64,000 nt of DNA, from positions 5,393,501 to 5,457,500 of the forward strand of contig NZ_CP020028.1 of assembly GCF_002240415.1 (NCBI RefSeq), read 5' to 3'. The number at the start of each line of letters is the position of its first letter. Positions within the stretch are counted from its first letter, which is position 1. Below are positions 43,169 through 52,962 of this stretch, in pieces. Under the pieces are notes generated by a model. The model was not told where the DNA came from. It did not search any database and saw only the letters and a program-made list of their open reading frames with translations. The stretch comes from Paenibacillus kribbensis (GTDB taxonomy: Bacteria; Bacillota; Bacilli; Paenibacillales; Paenibacillaceae). The translations under genes and the position numbers were made by a program.

Positions 43169-44713
43169 TTACTTGCGGGATGCAATCATAGATTTTCCTG
43201 TCATTTCCGCAGGTTGCGGAAGTTGCATTAAATCCAGAAGCGTTGGAGCTACGTCAGCCAGAATTCCATGCTCACGCAAAACGATATTTTCGTCAGTCAA
43301 AATGAACGGAACCGGATTCGTCGTATGAGCTGTGAACGGGCGTCCCTGCTCATCAATTTCCATATCCGCGTTACCATGGTCGGCAATGATAATAACCACG
43401 CCGCCTTTGGCTTTAACCGCGTCAACAACACGTCCAACACATTCATCCGTCACCTCTACCGCCTTAATAGTTGGTTCCAGCATGCCGGAGTGTCCAACCA
43501 TATCGGGATTGGCAAAGTTCAGGATGATTGCGTCATGCTTGTCAGCTTCGATTTCCTTCACTGCTGCATCCGCAACCTCATACGCACTCATTTCAGGCTT
43601 CAGATCATACGTAGCTACTTTTGGCGAATTGATCAAAATACGAGTTTCGCCAGGCAGTTCTACATCGCGTCCGCCACTGAAAAAGAAAGTAACGTGCGGA
43701 TACTTTTCTGTCTCAGCAATACGCAATTGCTTTTTGTTGTTTTGTACCAGCACTTCGCCAAACGTATTATCCAGGTTTTTCGGTTCATAGGCTACAAAGC
43801 CTCCAACCGTTTCACTGAACAAAGTTAGGCAAACAAAGTGCAGATCCTTAGGCCATTTGGGCCCACGGTCAAAACCACGGAAATCCTCATTGGTAAATAC
43901 TTGAGACAGTTGAATCGCACGGTCAGGACGGAAATTCAGGAATACAACAGAGTCATTGCTTTCGACCAGCCCTACAGGACTTCCGTCGGCCTTCACAATA
44001 ACAGTTGGCTCCACAAATTCATCGAACACTGATTTTTCATACGATTCCTTTAATGCTTCCAGTGGGTCAGTATATTGAGGACCTTCCCCGTATACGATTG
44101 CACGGTAAGACTTCTCAACACGTTCCCAACGTTTGTCGCGGTCCATTGCGTAATAACGTCCTTGTACGGTCGCAATTTGGCCAATGCCCACTTCCTGAAT
44201 TTTAGCGATCAGCTGTTGCATGAAGCCTACGCCGCTGTCAGGCATAACGTCGCGTCCATCCATGAAAGCATGAATGTACACTTCGGTTAATCCTTCTTTT
44301 TTCGCCAGGTCCAGCATAGCGAACAGATGGCTGATATGGCTATGCACGCCGCCGTCGGACAGAAGTCCGTACAGGTGAAGCTTGGCGTTGTTCTTCTTGG
44401 CATGCTGAACGGCTTTAACCAATGTTTCGTTATTGAAGAATTCACCCTCGCGAATGGACTTCGAAATACGAGTCAAGTCTTGATACACAGTGCGGCCTGC
44501 GCCGATGTTCAAGTGACCTACTTCGGAGTTGCCCATTTGTCCTTCCGGCAGACCCACCGCTTCACCAGAAGCGGTCAGCGTTGCATGAGGATATTGTTTT
44601 AAATACCGGTCGTAATTCGGTTTGTTGGCCTGTGCAACCGCATTGCCTTCCACGTTGTCGCGCAGTCCGAATCCGTCCATAATAATTAAAGCTACCGGTT
44701 TTGGTGCTGCCAT
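43169..44713 (-). CDS. gpmI: 2,3-bisphosphoglycerate-independent phosphoglycerate mutase
   Basis: 514 residues from the ATG at 44713, one base after the tpiA stop; the longer open frame would run into tpiA. Two Mn2+ ions and a phosphoserine intermediate are used. Motifs: [36 protein letters not shown] (the Ser of GNSEVGH), [13 protein letters not shown] and [22 protein letters not shown] ends the phosphatase domain. It interconverts 3- and 2-phosphoglycerate. The operon position before eno is canonical. It is independent of 2,3-bisphosphoglycerate, as usual in spore-forming bacteria. Confidence 0.97.
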   Translation of the reverse strand: MAAPKPVALIIMDGFGLRDNVEGNAVAQANKPNYDRYLKQYPHATLTASGEAVGLPEGQMGNSEVGHLNIGAGRTVYQDLTRISKSIREGEFFNNETLVKAVQHAKKNNAKLHLYGLLSDGGVHSHISHLFAMLDLAKKEGLTEVYIHAFMDGRDVMPDSGVGFMQQLIAKIQEVGIGQIATVQGRYYAMDRDKRWERVEKSYRAIVYGEGPQYTDPLEALKESYEKSVFDEFVEPTVIVKADGSPVGLVESNDSVVFLNFRPDRAIQLSQVFTNEDFRGFDRGPKWPKDLHFVCLTLFSETVGGFVAYEPKNLDNTFGEVLVQNNKKQLRIAETEKYPHVTFFFSGGRDVELPGETRILINSPKVATYDLKPEMSAYEVADAAVKEIEADKHDAIILNFANPDMVGHSGMLEPTIKAVEVTDECVGRVVDAVKAKGGVVIIIADHGNADMEIDEQGRPFTAHTTNPVPFILTDENIVLREHGILADVAPTLLDLMQLPQPAEMTGKSMIASRK

Positions 44714-44714
44714 C

Positions 44715-45479
<765 letters not shown>

Positions 45480-45526
45480 CTAACTATTAGATGCCCTAAA
45501 GCCTTTATTACGCGTTAAACGCTTGA

Positions 45527-46708
45527 TTACTTATCGTTAAGTGCAACAACACCCGGAAGTGCTTTGCCTTCCATAAATTCCAGGGATGCGCCGCCGCCAG
45601 TGGAAATGTGATCCATTTTGTCAGCCAGGTGGAATTTCTCAGCCGCAGCCGCAGAATCACCGCCACCAATGATGGTGTATGCTTCTGTTGTTGCGCAAGC
45701 TTCCGCTACTTCACGAGTACCGCCAGCGAAAGGTTCCATTTCAAATACGCCCATTGGTCCATTCCAAACAACCAATTTGGAGTTTTTGATCACATCAGCA
45801 TAGATTTTACGAGTTTTCGGTCCGATATCTACGCCTTCCCAATCTGTAGGAATACCGTCAATGTCTACAATGTTCGTGTTCGCTGTAGCGCTGAAATCGT
45901 CAGAAATAACGATATCTACCGGAAGATAGAATTTTTTGCCGAGCTTCTTCGCTTTTTCGATAAATCCAAGAGCTACGTCCAGTTTGGATTCATCCAGCAG
46001 GGATTGACCCACTTCATAACCTTGAGCTTTAAAGAATGTATAAGCCAAACCGCCGCCAATGATTACGTTATCTGCAATGTTCAGCAGGTTGTCGATCACG
46101 TCGATTTTGTCTTTTACTTTGGAACCGCCAATAATGGCTGTAAAAGGACGGTCCGGGTTCGAAAGAGCTTTACCGATTACAGACAATTCTTTCTCCATCA
46201 GCAAGCCGGAAACAGCAGGAAGAAAATGCGCGATACCTTCTGTAGAAGCATGAGCACGGTGTGCTGCACCAAATGCGTCATTCACGAAAATGTCAGCCAG
46301 TTCAGCAAATTGCTTCGCCAGCTCAGGATCGTTTTTCTCTTCTCCTGGGTAGAAGCGTACATTTTCAAGCAACAGCACGTCGCCGTTTTGCAGTTCAGCC
46401 ACTTTCGCTTTAACAGCCTCACCAACTGCTTCGTCCACCTTAACAACAGGCTTTTTGAGCAGTTCAGACAAACGCACACCAGCAGGAGTCAGACGCATGG
46501 ATTCAACGACCTGACCTTTTGGACGTCCAAAGTGACTCGCCAAAATAACTTTTGCACCTTTTTCAATCAGGTAGTTAATTGTTGGCAAGGTTTCGCGAAT
46601 ACGCTTGTCATCCGTAATTTTACCGTCCTCAACCGGAACGTTAAAATCTACACGAACAAACACCCGTTTTCCATTCAGTTCTATATCACGTACGCTCTTT
46701 TTGTTCAT
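45527..46708 (-). CDS. pgk: Phosphoglycerate kinase
   Basis: 393 residues from the ATG at 46708 ([17 protein letters not shown]), nine bases after GGAGG; an ATG two codons earlier is too close to that site. The substrate motif [13 protein letters not shown], the hinge and the nucleotide loop are present ([45 protein letters not shown]). It transfers phosphate from 1,3-bisphosphoglycerate to ADP. The hairpin between gap and pgk (46776-46805) may act in mRNA processing. Single copy as far as the window shows. Confidence 0.97.
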   Translation of the reverse strand: MNKKSVRDIELNGKRVFVRVDFNVPVEDGKITDDKRIRETLPTINYLIEKGAKVILASHFGRPKGQVVESMRLTPAGVRLSELLKKPVVKVDEAVGEAVKAKVAELQNGDVLLLENVRFYPGEEKNDPELAKQFAELADIFVNDAFGAAHRAHASTEGIAHFLPAVSGLLMEKELSVIGKALSNPDRPFTAIIGGSKVKDKIDVIDNLLNIADNVIIGGGLAYTFFKAQGYEVGQSLLDESKLDVALGFIEKAKKLGKKFYLPVDIVISDDFSATANTNIVDIDGIPTDWEGVDIGPKTRKIYADVIKNSKLVVWNGPMGVFEMEPFAGGTREVAEACATTEAYTIIGGGDSAAAAEKFHLADKMDHISTGGGASLEFMEGKALPGVVALNDK

Positions 46709-46775
46709 CTCCATATTCCTCCGCACCCTTTTAATTTTACGAAACAGGAATTTAAGGCACATTTTGATATATAAA

Positions 46776-46805
46776 GAGCGGAAACAATAACTGCTGTTTC
46801 CGCTC
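46776..46805 (-). terminator. Hairpin between gap and pgk (attenuator or processing site)
   Basis: GAGCGGAAACA pairs perfectly with TGTTTCCGCTC around 8 bases on the minus strand, followed by TTTATATATC. The T run is weak, so partial termination or a 3' mRNA stabiliser for gap is more likely than a full stop. Confidence 0.6.
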
Positions 46806-46831
46806 TATGATGTTGCTCGATAAGAAATTTC

Positions 46832-47842
46832 TTATTTAGCCAATTTAGCGAAGTATTCCAACGTACGGATCAATTGTGCAGTGTAGGACATTTCATTGTC
46901 ATACCAAGCTACAGTTTTAACCAGTTGTTTGTCGCCAACTGTCAGAACTTTAGTTTGAGTTGCATCAAACAAGGAACCGTAAGTGATACCTTTGATGTCG
47001 GAAGAAACGATTTGATCTTCAGTGTATCCGTAAGTTTCAGGATCGGAAGCTTCTTTCATCGCTGCGTTGATTTCTTCAGCAGTTACATTTTTCTCCAGAA
47101 CTGTTACCAGCTCAGTCAGGGAGCCTGTTGCTACTGGAACACGTTGAGCTGCTCCGTCCAGTTTACCTTTCAACTCAGGGATAACCAGGCCGATTGCTTT
47201 AGCAGCACCAGTTGTGTTAGGGATGATGTTCTCAGCTGCTGCGCGAGCACGACGGAAGTCGCCTTTAGCATGTGGAGCATCCAAAGTGTTTTGGTCGCCA
47301 GTGTAAGCGTGAATTGTAGTCATCAAACCTTCAACGATACCAAATTTGTCTTGCAGTGTTTTAGCCATAGGAGCCAAGCAGTTTGTTGTGCAAGAAGCAC
47401 CGGAAATTACAGTTTCAGTTCCGTCCAGAATTTCATGGTTTACGTTGTAAACGACAGTTTTCATGTCGCCAGTAGCTGGAGCGGAGATAACAACTTTTTT
47501 AGCGCCGCCTTTCAAGTGTTTCTCAGCAGCTTCTTTAGTTGTGAAGAAACCTGTGCATTCCAGAACGATGTCTACACCCAGGTCTCCCCAAGGCAGTTCT
47601 TCAGGGTTGCGGTTAGCCAAGACTTTAACTTCTTTGCCGTTTACTTTGAAGAAGCCTTCATGTACTTCTACTTCTCCTTGGAAAGTACCTTGTGTTGTAT
47701 CATATTTCAACAGATGTGCCAGCATTTTGGAATCTGTCAAGTCATTGATTGCTACTACTTCAATACCTTCCACGTTTTGAATACGGCGGAAAGCAAGGCG
47801 TCCAATACGTCCGAAACCGTTAATACCAACTTTAACTGTCAT
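46832..47842 (-). CDS. gap: Glyceraldehyde-3-phosphate dehydrogenase (NAD-dependent)
   Basis: 336 residues. NAD-binding start [16 protein letters not shown], catalytic Cys in [15 protein letters not shown], and the substrate region [34 protein letters not shown] ends the protein. Asp (IND) at the end of the second strand fits NAD use, i.e. the glycolytic GapA rather than the NADP-linked GapB. It follows cggR, its repressor, and 93 bases separate the two. The ATG follows GGGAGG. Rate-linking step of the operon. Confidence 0.97.
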   Translation of the reverse strand: MTVKVGINGFGRIGRLAFRRIQNVEGIEVVAINDLTDSKMLAHLLKYDTTQGTFQGEVEVHEGFFKVNGKEVKVLANRNPEELPWGDLGVDIVLECTGFFTTKEAAEKHLKGGAKKVVISAPATGDMKTVVYNVNHEILDGTETVISGASCTTNCLAPMAKTLQDKFGIVEGLMTTIHAYTGDQNTLDAPHAKGDFRRARAAAENIIPNTTGAAKAIGLVIPELKGKLDGAAQRVPVATGSLTELVTVLEKNVTAEEINAAMKEASDPETYGYTEDQIVSSDIKGITYGSLFDATQTKVLTVGDKQLVKTVAWYDNEMSYTAQLIRTLEYFAKLAK

Positions 47843-47935
47843 GAGTGAGTTCCTCCCAAAGTTCGTTTAGTTTAGTTTTATATATTCAAGACAGACCCGA
47901 AAGCCCGTCAAGACAACACATTTAATCAATCTGTA

Positions 47936-48973
47936 TTAACCTTTTAAATAATGGCTTACAATCTCGGCAGCAGCGCCTTCATCGGTGACAAGAATGTCTT
48001 CTTGGCCGAAACGCAGCACCGCATGAATAGCAGCCGCCTTGCTCTTGCCTCCAGCTACACCCAGAACAGTCTCGGTACGCCTAATGTCCTCCAAGCGGAG
48101 TCCAAGCGTCAGCATGCGGTGAACAACGACACCGTCCTCGTTGAAATAATAACCAAACGATTCGGCAACCGCGCCCTCACTGCTGATCTGGGCAAAGGTT
48201 TCGGGGTCAAGCTTGCGTCTGCGTGCCATCGCTATGGCGTTGCCTATCCCGTGAATGATGATACGGCTCTTTCGAATCAGGCTCAATATATCCTGAATGT
48301 TCGTATCCTCAAGCAACGAGTTGTAGGCATGATTGCTGAGCAAATCCGGTACATGGAGCAGACGGTATTGAGCGCCGACTTTGCGGGCCATTGTGGAAGC
48401 AATGGTGTTAGCCTGCATTTCCATGCTTTCTCCCAACCCCCCGCGTGCCGGTACAAACCACCCGCCCTTGAGCGAACCATTAGCAGGCAGTGTCAGTTGC
48501 TCCGCTACATCTGCAATTGTCGTGCCTCCTGTTACCGCGACCACATCCTCGTCGTCCATAACACTCAGCAACGCTTTTGCTCCAGCACGGCCCAACTCCT
48601 GCTTCGCTAACGGTGAAGCATCCGAGTCCCCTGGAACGACAATCACCTTCTTCAAGCCGTAGGCTTGACGAATCTGATCTTCCAGTTGGGACAGGCCGAA
48701 CAAGTTGTTCGCAATCGGCTCCAGCTGTTCCAGCAGATCCAGCCCTGCTTTGCTCACCTTCATGCCCACACTCTCGATCTCAATGAGCCCTTGGGCCTTG
48801 AGGAGATCGGTTTCGGCGCGCAACACGCGCTCGGTCATATCCAGTGAAGCTGCCAGCGTTCTGCGTCCAATGACATCGGACAACATGATCTGGCGCAGGA
48901 TCGTGTACCTTTTTTTCAAAACATCCATGAGGTCGGGCAGAAGCTGCTTCTGTATTTCTAATATCTTTCGCAT
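47936..48973 (-). CDS. cggR: Central glycolytic genes regulator
   Basis: 345 residues from the ATG at 48973 (MRKILEIQKQLLPDLMDVLKKRY). A SorC/DeoR-type helix-turn-helix (TLAASLDMTERVLRAETDLLKAQGLI) precedes a sugar-binding domain. That domain shows the DeoR/SorC phosphate loop (VTGGTTIADVAEQL) and a GIGNAIAMARRRKL helix; KSKAAAIHAVLR near the end. CggR represses the gap operon unless fructose-1,6-bisphosphate is bound. It is the first gene of the operon it controls, and a matching operator lies 56 bases upstream (49029-49064). Confidence 0.95.
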   Translation of the reverse strand: MRKILEIQKQLLPDLMDVLKKRYTILRQIMLSDVIGRRTLAASLDMTERVLRAETDLLKAQGLIEIESVGMKVSKAGLDLLEQLEPIANNLFGLSQLEDQIRQAYGLKKVIVVPGDSDASPLAKQELGRAGAKALLSVMDDEDVVAVTGGTTIADVAEQLTLPANGSLKGGWFVPARGGLGESMEMQANTIASTMARKVGAQYRLLHVPDLLSNHAYNSLLEDTNIQDILSLIRKSRIIIHGIGNAIAMARRRKLDPETFAQISSEGAVAESFGYYFNEDGVVVHRMLTLGLRLEDIRRTETVLGVAGGKSKAAAIHAVLRFGQEDILVTDEGAAAEIVSHYLKG

Positions 48974-49028
48974 GCTTTCCACTCCCGCACACTTCTAAGT
49001 TCTTTCCCTAAAGCTATATCTCTAATTG

Positions 49029-49064
49029 GTCTTAAAATGTCCCGGGATAACTTTTTAAGTCCCA
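49029..49064 (-). promoter_or_regulatory. CggR operator
   Basis: Minus strand: TGGGAC-N6-AGTT-N4-CGGGAC-N6-AGAC. The B. subtilis operator is CGGGAC-N6-TGTC-N4-CGGGAC-N6-TGTC; spacing is exact and the GGGAC cores match, while the short boxes differ in two to three bases. It lies just downstream of the promoter, as in B. subtilis. Confidence 0.8.
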
Positions 49065-49069
49065 CGTAT

Positions 49070-49098
49070 ATCTTACCCAATAATTGCTTCACATGCAA
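49070..49098 (-). promoter_or_regulatory. Promoter of the cggR-gap operon
   Basis: TTGCAT (-35) and TAAGAT (-10) on the minus strand with 17 bases between. The operator begins 6 bases below the -10 box, so CggR would block elongation or initiation. Confidence 0.65.
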
Positions 49099-49239
49099 GT
49101 CTATCTGAACCTATATTTCTCACCTTTTTATGTGAATATGCGCACATAATAAAAGCTTGCAATTCACTGCCGTATATCATATAATCATCTTTGTTTCCAA
49201 TTAGCTGATGAATTAGCTTTTAATTGTACAAATTATTTT

Positions 49240-49314
49240 GCGCCCGTGGTCCAACGGATATGACGTAGGCCTCCGGAGCCTGAGATCGAGGTTCGATTCC
49301 TCGCGGGCGCGCCA
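49240..49314 (+). tRNA. tRNA-Arg (anticodon CCG)
   Basis: 75 nt including an encoded CCA. Acceptor stem GCGCCCG/CGGGCGC with discriminator G, anticodon stem TAGGC/GCCTG with loop CTCCGGA (anticodon CCG, reads CGG), and T loop GTTCGATTC. It stands alone between the divergent cggR promoter and clpP, and its own terminator follows. Confidence 0.95.
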
Positions 49315-49360
49315 TTTTAAATGAACGCTTTAATGCTTCTATATCATCATTTTAACCAAC

Positions 49361-49386
49361 AAGAGCCCTTTGCGCTCTTTTTTTTG
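49361..49386 (+). terminator. Terminator of tRNA-Arg
   Basis: AAGAGC and GCTCTT with a 7-base loop, followed by a run of about eight T. Confidence 0.75.
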
Positions 49387-49394
49387 ACCATTAG

Positions 49395-49434
49395 TTTGAC
49401 TTTCTTTGACTTTTTGTTTGAAATTGTTTATCAT
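49395..49434 (+). promoter_or_regulatory. clpP promoter with CtsR box
   Basis: TTTGACT-N3-TTTGACT at 49395-49411; its complement AGTCAAA-GAA-AGTCAAA fits the CtsR heptad repeat RGTCAAANNNRGTCAAA. The second heptad contains the -35 box TTGACT (49406-49411), followed 17 bases later by TATCAT (49429-49434). Another TTTGACC lies at 49383. CtsR repression, lifted by heat or protein stress, is expected. Confidence 0.85.
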
Positions 49435-49525
49435 GTGGTTATTACGGTAACAGTTTATAAAGTAGGGGCATGTAATCGGCATGTCCACCAAATCCATTAA
49501 CGATATTTAAGGGAGGTTTTTTGAC

Positions 49526-50122
49526 GTGAGCTATGTTCCTATGGTAGTAGAGCAAAGTAACCGCGGCGAACGCGCCTATGACATTTATTCCAGACTGTTG
49601 AAGGATCGCATTATTTTGTTGGGCTCGGACGTCAATGACGTTGTAGCCAACTCTATTATTGCACAAATGCTGTTTTTGGCTGCCGAAGATCCTGAAAAAG
49701 ATATTCACTTGTATATTAACAGTCCTGGCGGCTCCATTACAGCCGGTATGGCCATTTTCGATACGATGCAATACATTAAGCCTGACGTGTCTACGATTTG
49801 TGTAGGTATGGCAGCCTCCATGGGTGCGTTCTTGCTGAACGCTGGTGCCAAAGGCAAACGCTTTGCTTTGCCGAACAGTGAAATTATGATTCACCAACCA
49901 TTGGGTGGTGCACAAGGTCAGGCAACGGATATCGAAATCCGCGCCCGCCGCATTCTGAAAATGCGTGACAAATTGAACCGCATTCTCGCAGATCGCACAG
50001 GTCAACCACTGGAACGCATTGAAAAAGACACAGACCGTGACTATTTCATGTCCGCTGATGATGCCAAGGAATACGGTATTATTGATAAAGTGCTAACTAG
50101 CTCCACTCCAGCAGGTATTTAA
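49526..50122 (+). CDS. clpP: ATP-dependent Clp protease proteolytic subunit
   Basis: 198 residues from a GTG after AAGGGAGG. Serine protease of the ClpAP/ClpXP machine; forms a 14-mer barrel. Catalytic triad: Ser98 (GMAASMGAF), His123 (MIHQPLGG), Asp172 (TDRDYFM). The N-terminal [22 protein letters not shown] and GSPGG-type oxyanion loop (INSPGGSIT) are intact. The CtsR box puts it under heat-shock control. It is the only plus-strand gene in this otherwise minus-strand core region apart from the tRNA. Degrades tmRNA-tagged proteins with ClpX. Confidence 0.97.
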   Translation: MSYVPMVVEQSNRGERAYDIYSRLLKDRIILLGSDVNDVVANSIIAQMLFLAAEDPEKDIHLYINSPGGSITAGMAIFDTMQYIKPDVSTICVGMAASMGAFLLNAGAKGKRFALPNSEIMIHQPLGGAQGQATDIEIRARRILKMRDKLNRILADRTGQPLERIEKDTDRDYFMSADDAKEYGIIDKVLTSSTPAGI

Positions 50123-50152
50123 GAGAAGTTAGTACCTCGGAAAGCTAGAAAT

Positions 50153-50196
50153 AAAAAAGCTGCCCTGGATATTCGTATCCGGTAGGCAGCTTTTTT
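50153..50196. terminator. Bidirectional terminator
   Basis: AAAAAAGCTGCC and GGCAGCTTTTTT with an inner GGAT/ATCC stem. It lies between convergent clpP and the next minus-strand gene. Confidence 0.85.
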
Positions 50197-50209
50197 GGTA
50201 CTATTCATT

Positions 50210-51316
50210 TTATCCTGCCAAAGGCTTGCCGCCTTGAGGCAGCAGTTGAGCAAACGAGTAGGTGAACTCTGGAATTCCATACGCGTATGGTGCATACTCA
50301 TATAAATCAAACACGATGGTTACTCCACTGTTGGTCACATAAAAATTTTGATCCGCCTTCAGCTCTTTAAATTTGTCAAAACCTTCGCCGCCCTGCAGCG
50401 CATCGACTTTTTTCTTCAAATCAGCATTGAGGAACTTTTTGTAGTTCGGATTTGCTTTCAATACGTTAGATAATTGCAGCAGTTTACCATCAGCGAGGGA
50501 GAATGTATATCCTTTACGTGCTGTCATACCGTGTGCGCCACCTAGATACGAGTAATCCTGCATAATCACACTCAAAATACCATCCTTGTTATAGGCAATC
50601 GCAAAATCATTCCAGAACTCATACGGTCTTTCTGTTGTAGCCTCTCCCTCAGCCACCATCTTTTTGCCTGCTGCCAATACTCCCTCCGCATGCTTTTTAA
50701 GCACACTGTTAATTGCCTGCTGAGCCTCAGGATTCAACTGACTGCCGCTGATTTGCGGGTACTTCACCTTGTAAGACACCTTCGCATTACTCGAAGCGGG
50801 AAGCGTTTGCGACGTAACGGTGATCGGATTTAGCTGGCTTTTACTCAACGTTACTGTTTTTTGGGCTGCATTCCACTGAGCATTGATACCCAGATAGTCT
50901 TTCAGGAGACTCATAGGAATGTATAACTTCCCACCGATCAGCTTGGCATCCATGTTGCGCGTGCCGATCCCATTAACGCTGACATAGGTATCCGGGGGAG
51001 AAGAAAAAGATCTAATAGAAAGTTTGTTGTACCCACTGCCTACAGTGTAGGTAGCCTCCTTGGCATCATAGCTCACTGGAATCCCTAGGCTGTCGCGCAG
51101 CGCTGCTACTGGAATCAGCGTACTTCCGTTTACCTGGACTCCTTTGGTCGACAATGTTTTGCCATTCCATTGAATAGAAATTCCTGGTTTCTGTGATGCC
51201 GCTTGCTGTTTGGTTGATGCTGCTTCAGTATAGGAAGCGGGAATAACTGCGACTCCTGCCAGAATTCCTGCTGCCAGCAGAGCAGAGCCCCATTTTTTCG
51301 TATGCTTGTTCATCAT
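50210..51316 (-). CDS. Secreted protein with CAO-N and DUF3298 (RsiV-like) domains
   Basis: 368 residues. Signal peptide to about 33 (KKWGSALLAAGILAGVAVIPAS...EAA). A copper-amine-oxidase N-like domain (about 45-160; IQWNGKTLSTKGVQVNGSTLIPVAAL and GGKLYIPMSLLKDYLG) precedes a DUF4163/DUF3298 pair (about 170-360; DYSYLGGAHGMTARKGYTF, VTIVFDLYEYAPYAYG). The latter fold occurs in RsiV, the lysozyme-sensing anti-sigma factor, but no transmembrane anchor is present here. A cell-wall-facing role is likely; ligand unknown. ATG after AGGAGG; two ATGs are adjacent. Alone, with the bidirectional terminator behind it. Confidence 0.8.
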   Translation of the reverse strand: MMNKHTKKWGSALLAAGILAGVAVIPASYTEAASTKQQAASQKPGISIQWNGKTLSTKGVQVNGSTLIPVAALRDSLGIPVSYDAKEATYTVGSGYNKLSIRSFSSPPDTYVSVNGIGTRNMDAKLIGGKLYIPMSLLKDYLGINAQWNAAQKTVTLSKSQLNPITVTSQTLPASSNAKVSYKVKYPQISGSQLNPEAQQAINSVLKKHAEGVLAAGKKMVAEGEATTERPYEFWNDFAIAYNKDGILSVIMQDYSYLGGAHGMTARKGYTFSLADGKLLQLSNVLKANPNYKKFLNADLKKKVDALQGGEGFDKFKELKADQNFYVTNSGVTIVFDLYEYAPYAYGIPEFTYSFAQLLPQGGKPLAG

Positions 51317-51486
51317 TAAGTATTCCTCCTATTATATCTCTGTATTAACTATGTGTTTTGATTACCTGTCTTATTATATCTATACCTCACTGTATGTAGT
51401 TTACAATCTGTATACGCCCTGATTTCAATCTATACACCTAACACCCCCTAGCTATGACAGACTCATTACAAAATGGTTTCGATATG

Positions 51487-51536
51487 AAAAAAAAGCCAGC
51501 AAGCTGACCTGCAGAAAGACAGGCCGCTTGTGGCTT
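51487..51536 (-). terminator. Terminator after the SIMPL gene
   Basis: On the minus strand, AAGCCACAAGCGGCCTG and CAGGTCAGCTTGCTGGCTT form a long stem with small mismatches and eight T. It lies 16 bases past the stop. The rest of 51317-51486 holds nothing named. Confidence 0.8.
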
Positions 51537-51552
51537 CATTTAAAGATCTGTA

Positions 51553-52311
51553 TTAGTTCATTTCGTATTGAGCCGACACCTGAACTTTTACCGTCACTTG
51601 GCCTGACTGAATCTCTGTTCCACTCCCTAAATCCAGCATCGATTTTGCCATTGCATTCTCACGTTGTGTAAAAATCTGAGCCTCTCCGCCATCTACCGTC
51701 ACATTCACAAGCGACCCTAATCCGCGTTTAGCTGCCTTAGCTACAGCACTGGCTTTAGATTGAGCGTTGCCAAGCGCCTTGCCAATAGCCTCTTCTTCAT
51801 ACACGGAAGGATTTTCTACTGAAAATTGTACATTATCCACGTTGTTTGCCCCGGAATTTGTAGCCTCATCCAGCAGCTGGCCGATTTTGTCCAAATTGCG
51901 GTATTTGACGGAAAGTGTATGATTGGCAATGTAGCCTTTGAGCTTCTGTCCTTCTTTTTCGTTGTAGATATAGTTAGGCTGCACATAGAACTGGCTAGTC
52001 TGAATGTCGTCTGCGCTAATGCTCCATTTTTCTTTCAGCAATTGTGTAACCTTGTTTATTTTCGCAGCATTGGCTTTTTGGGCAGCGGCTGCTGTATTTC
52101 CCTCTGATTGCACACCGATGGAAAGATAAGCAATATCGGGCTTAACCAGTACTTCTCCGCTTCCATTCACATTGATCACGCTGTTTACCGTCGTGGCTGT
52201 GGATGCGGCATAAGCGCGATCTGCCCCTGTCCACAAGCCCCCAGCTACTCCCCCTGCCAATAATGCTCCTGCAAGAACTGCTGTGCTTATCGTTTTTGTC
52301 CAATGTCTCAT
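51553..52311 (-). CDS. SIMPL (DUF541) domain secreted protein
   Basis: 252 residues from the ATG at 52311; a TTG three codons earlier is inside the ribosome site region (AGAGGTTGGG). Signal peptide ending AYA (about 36). The DUF541 body begins SVINVNGSGEVLVKPDIAYLSIGVQ, with the periodic segments QTSQFYVQPNYIYNEKEG and LGNAQSKASAVAKAAKRG. Proteins of this group (YIGE/YggE-like) are exported and relate to oxidative or kinase-signal stress; mechanism unknown. It precedes the HPr gene in the opposite reading order, each with its own terminator, so it is monocistronic. Confidence 0.88.
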   Translation of the reverse strand: MRHWTKTISTAVLAGALLAGGVAGGLWTGADRAYAASTATTVNSVINVNGSGEVLVKPDIAYLSIGVQSEGNTAAAAQKANAAKINKVTQLLKEKWSISADDIQTSQFYVQPNYIYNEKEGQKLKGYIANHTLSVKYRNLDKIGQLLDEATNSGANNVDNVQFSVENPSVYEEEAIGKALGNAQSKASAVAKAAKRGLGSLVNVTVDGGEAQIFTQRENAMAKSMLDLGSGTEIQSGQVTVKVQVSAQYEMN

Positions 52312-52463
52312 CGTACCCAACCTCTTTCATGAAATGTTTGTACCTTTCAGACGGAAAAGACGAAAAAAGGTTGCAGTCAAGGGCTCACATTTTTAAAACA
52401 AGCATGAGATATAAATGATATGTAGCTTGGACCAATTCCAGATGTCCTATTCGCAAAACTAAA

Positions 52464-52484
52464 AAAGGGACTCGGCCCTTTTTA
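52464..52484 (-). terminator. Hairpin 1 after the HPr-like gene
   Basis: AAAAGGG and CCCTTTTT pair on either side of ACTCGG; minus-strand reading gives a weak stem with A/T flanks. It backs up the stronger hairpin next to it. Confidence 0.55.
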
Positions 52485-52492
52485 TGGATATA

Positions 52493-52516
52493 AAAAAAGC
52501 CCCTAGGGGGCTTTTC
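52493..52516 (-). terminator. Terminator of the trxB-to-crh operon
   Basis: On the minus strand, AAAAGCCCCC and GGGGCTTTTTTT make a near-perfect stem with TA at its tip. It lies 40 bases past the HPr-like stop and ends the whiA/crh transcript. Confidence 0.8.
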
Positions 52517-52556
52517 ACGAAAAGAGCGTATACCGTACTACAAAATAGACAGCCGC

Positions 52557-52826
52557 TTACTGATTTTCCAATTCCACCTTGCTAACCAGACTTACTAAAG
52601 CGTTTACAGCCTGTTCGGCGTCCGCGCCTTCAGCACTAATATAAATTTCAGTACCTGTACTGATGGCAAGACTCATAATACCCATGATGCTCTTGGCATT
52701 AACCTTCTTGTCTTCTTTTTCCACAAAAATTTCAGATGAATATTTATTCGCTTCCTGTACGAATAACGCAGCAGGTCTGGCGTGCAGTCCTGTTTTCAAG
52801 CGTACGACTACCGGATGTTTTGACAT
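52557..52826 (-). CDS. crh: HPr-family phosphocarrier at the crh locus
   Basis: 89 residues. PTS HPr fold: VVVRLKTGLHARPAALFVQEAN has the phosphorylatable His15; NAKSIMGIMSLAISTG has Ser46, the HPr kinase site. Sequence and place (after whiA) match B. subtilis Crh (LKTGLQARPAALFVQEAN), except that Crh has Gln15 in place of His. So this may act both as sugar PTS carrier and as CcpA cofactor. The ATG follows GAGGGGG. I use crh for position only; ptsH-like is equally fair. Confidence 0.88.
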   Translation of the reverse strand: MSKHPVVVRLKTGLHARPAALFVQEANKYSSEIFVEKEDKKVNAKSIMGIMSLAISTGTEIYISAEGADAEQAVNALVSLVSKVELENQ

Positions 52827-52962
52827 GTCAGCTTACCCCCTCATCAAATAAATCTGGACACTACTTACTCCATTTTATTTATCACATTATAACATTAACC
52901 CGGGACAGACACTAGAAAAAAAACTAATTAAACCGGCAAAAAGCCCCAAAGACATTCTTTTT

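Noticed and set aside
45608..47848. Long plus-strand frames opposite pgk and gap
   Set aside because: Same cause; Cys/Phe/Ser-rich translations with no protein-like features.
49240..49314. tRNA-Arg as an island attachment site
   Set aside because: No second copy of its 3' end is seen in the window and both sides are conserved core genes.
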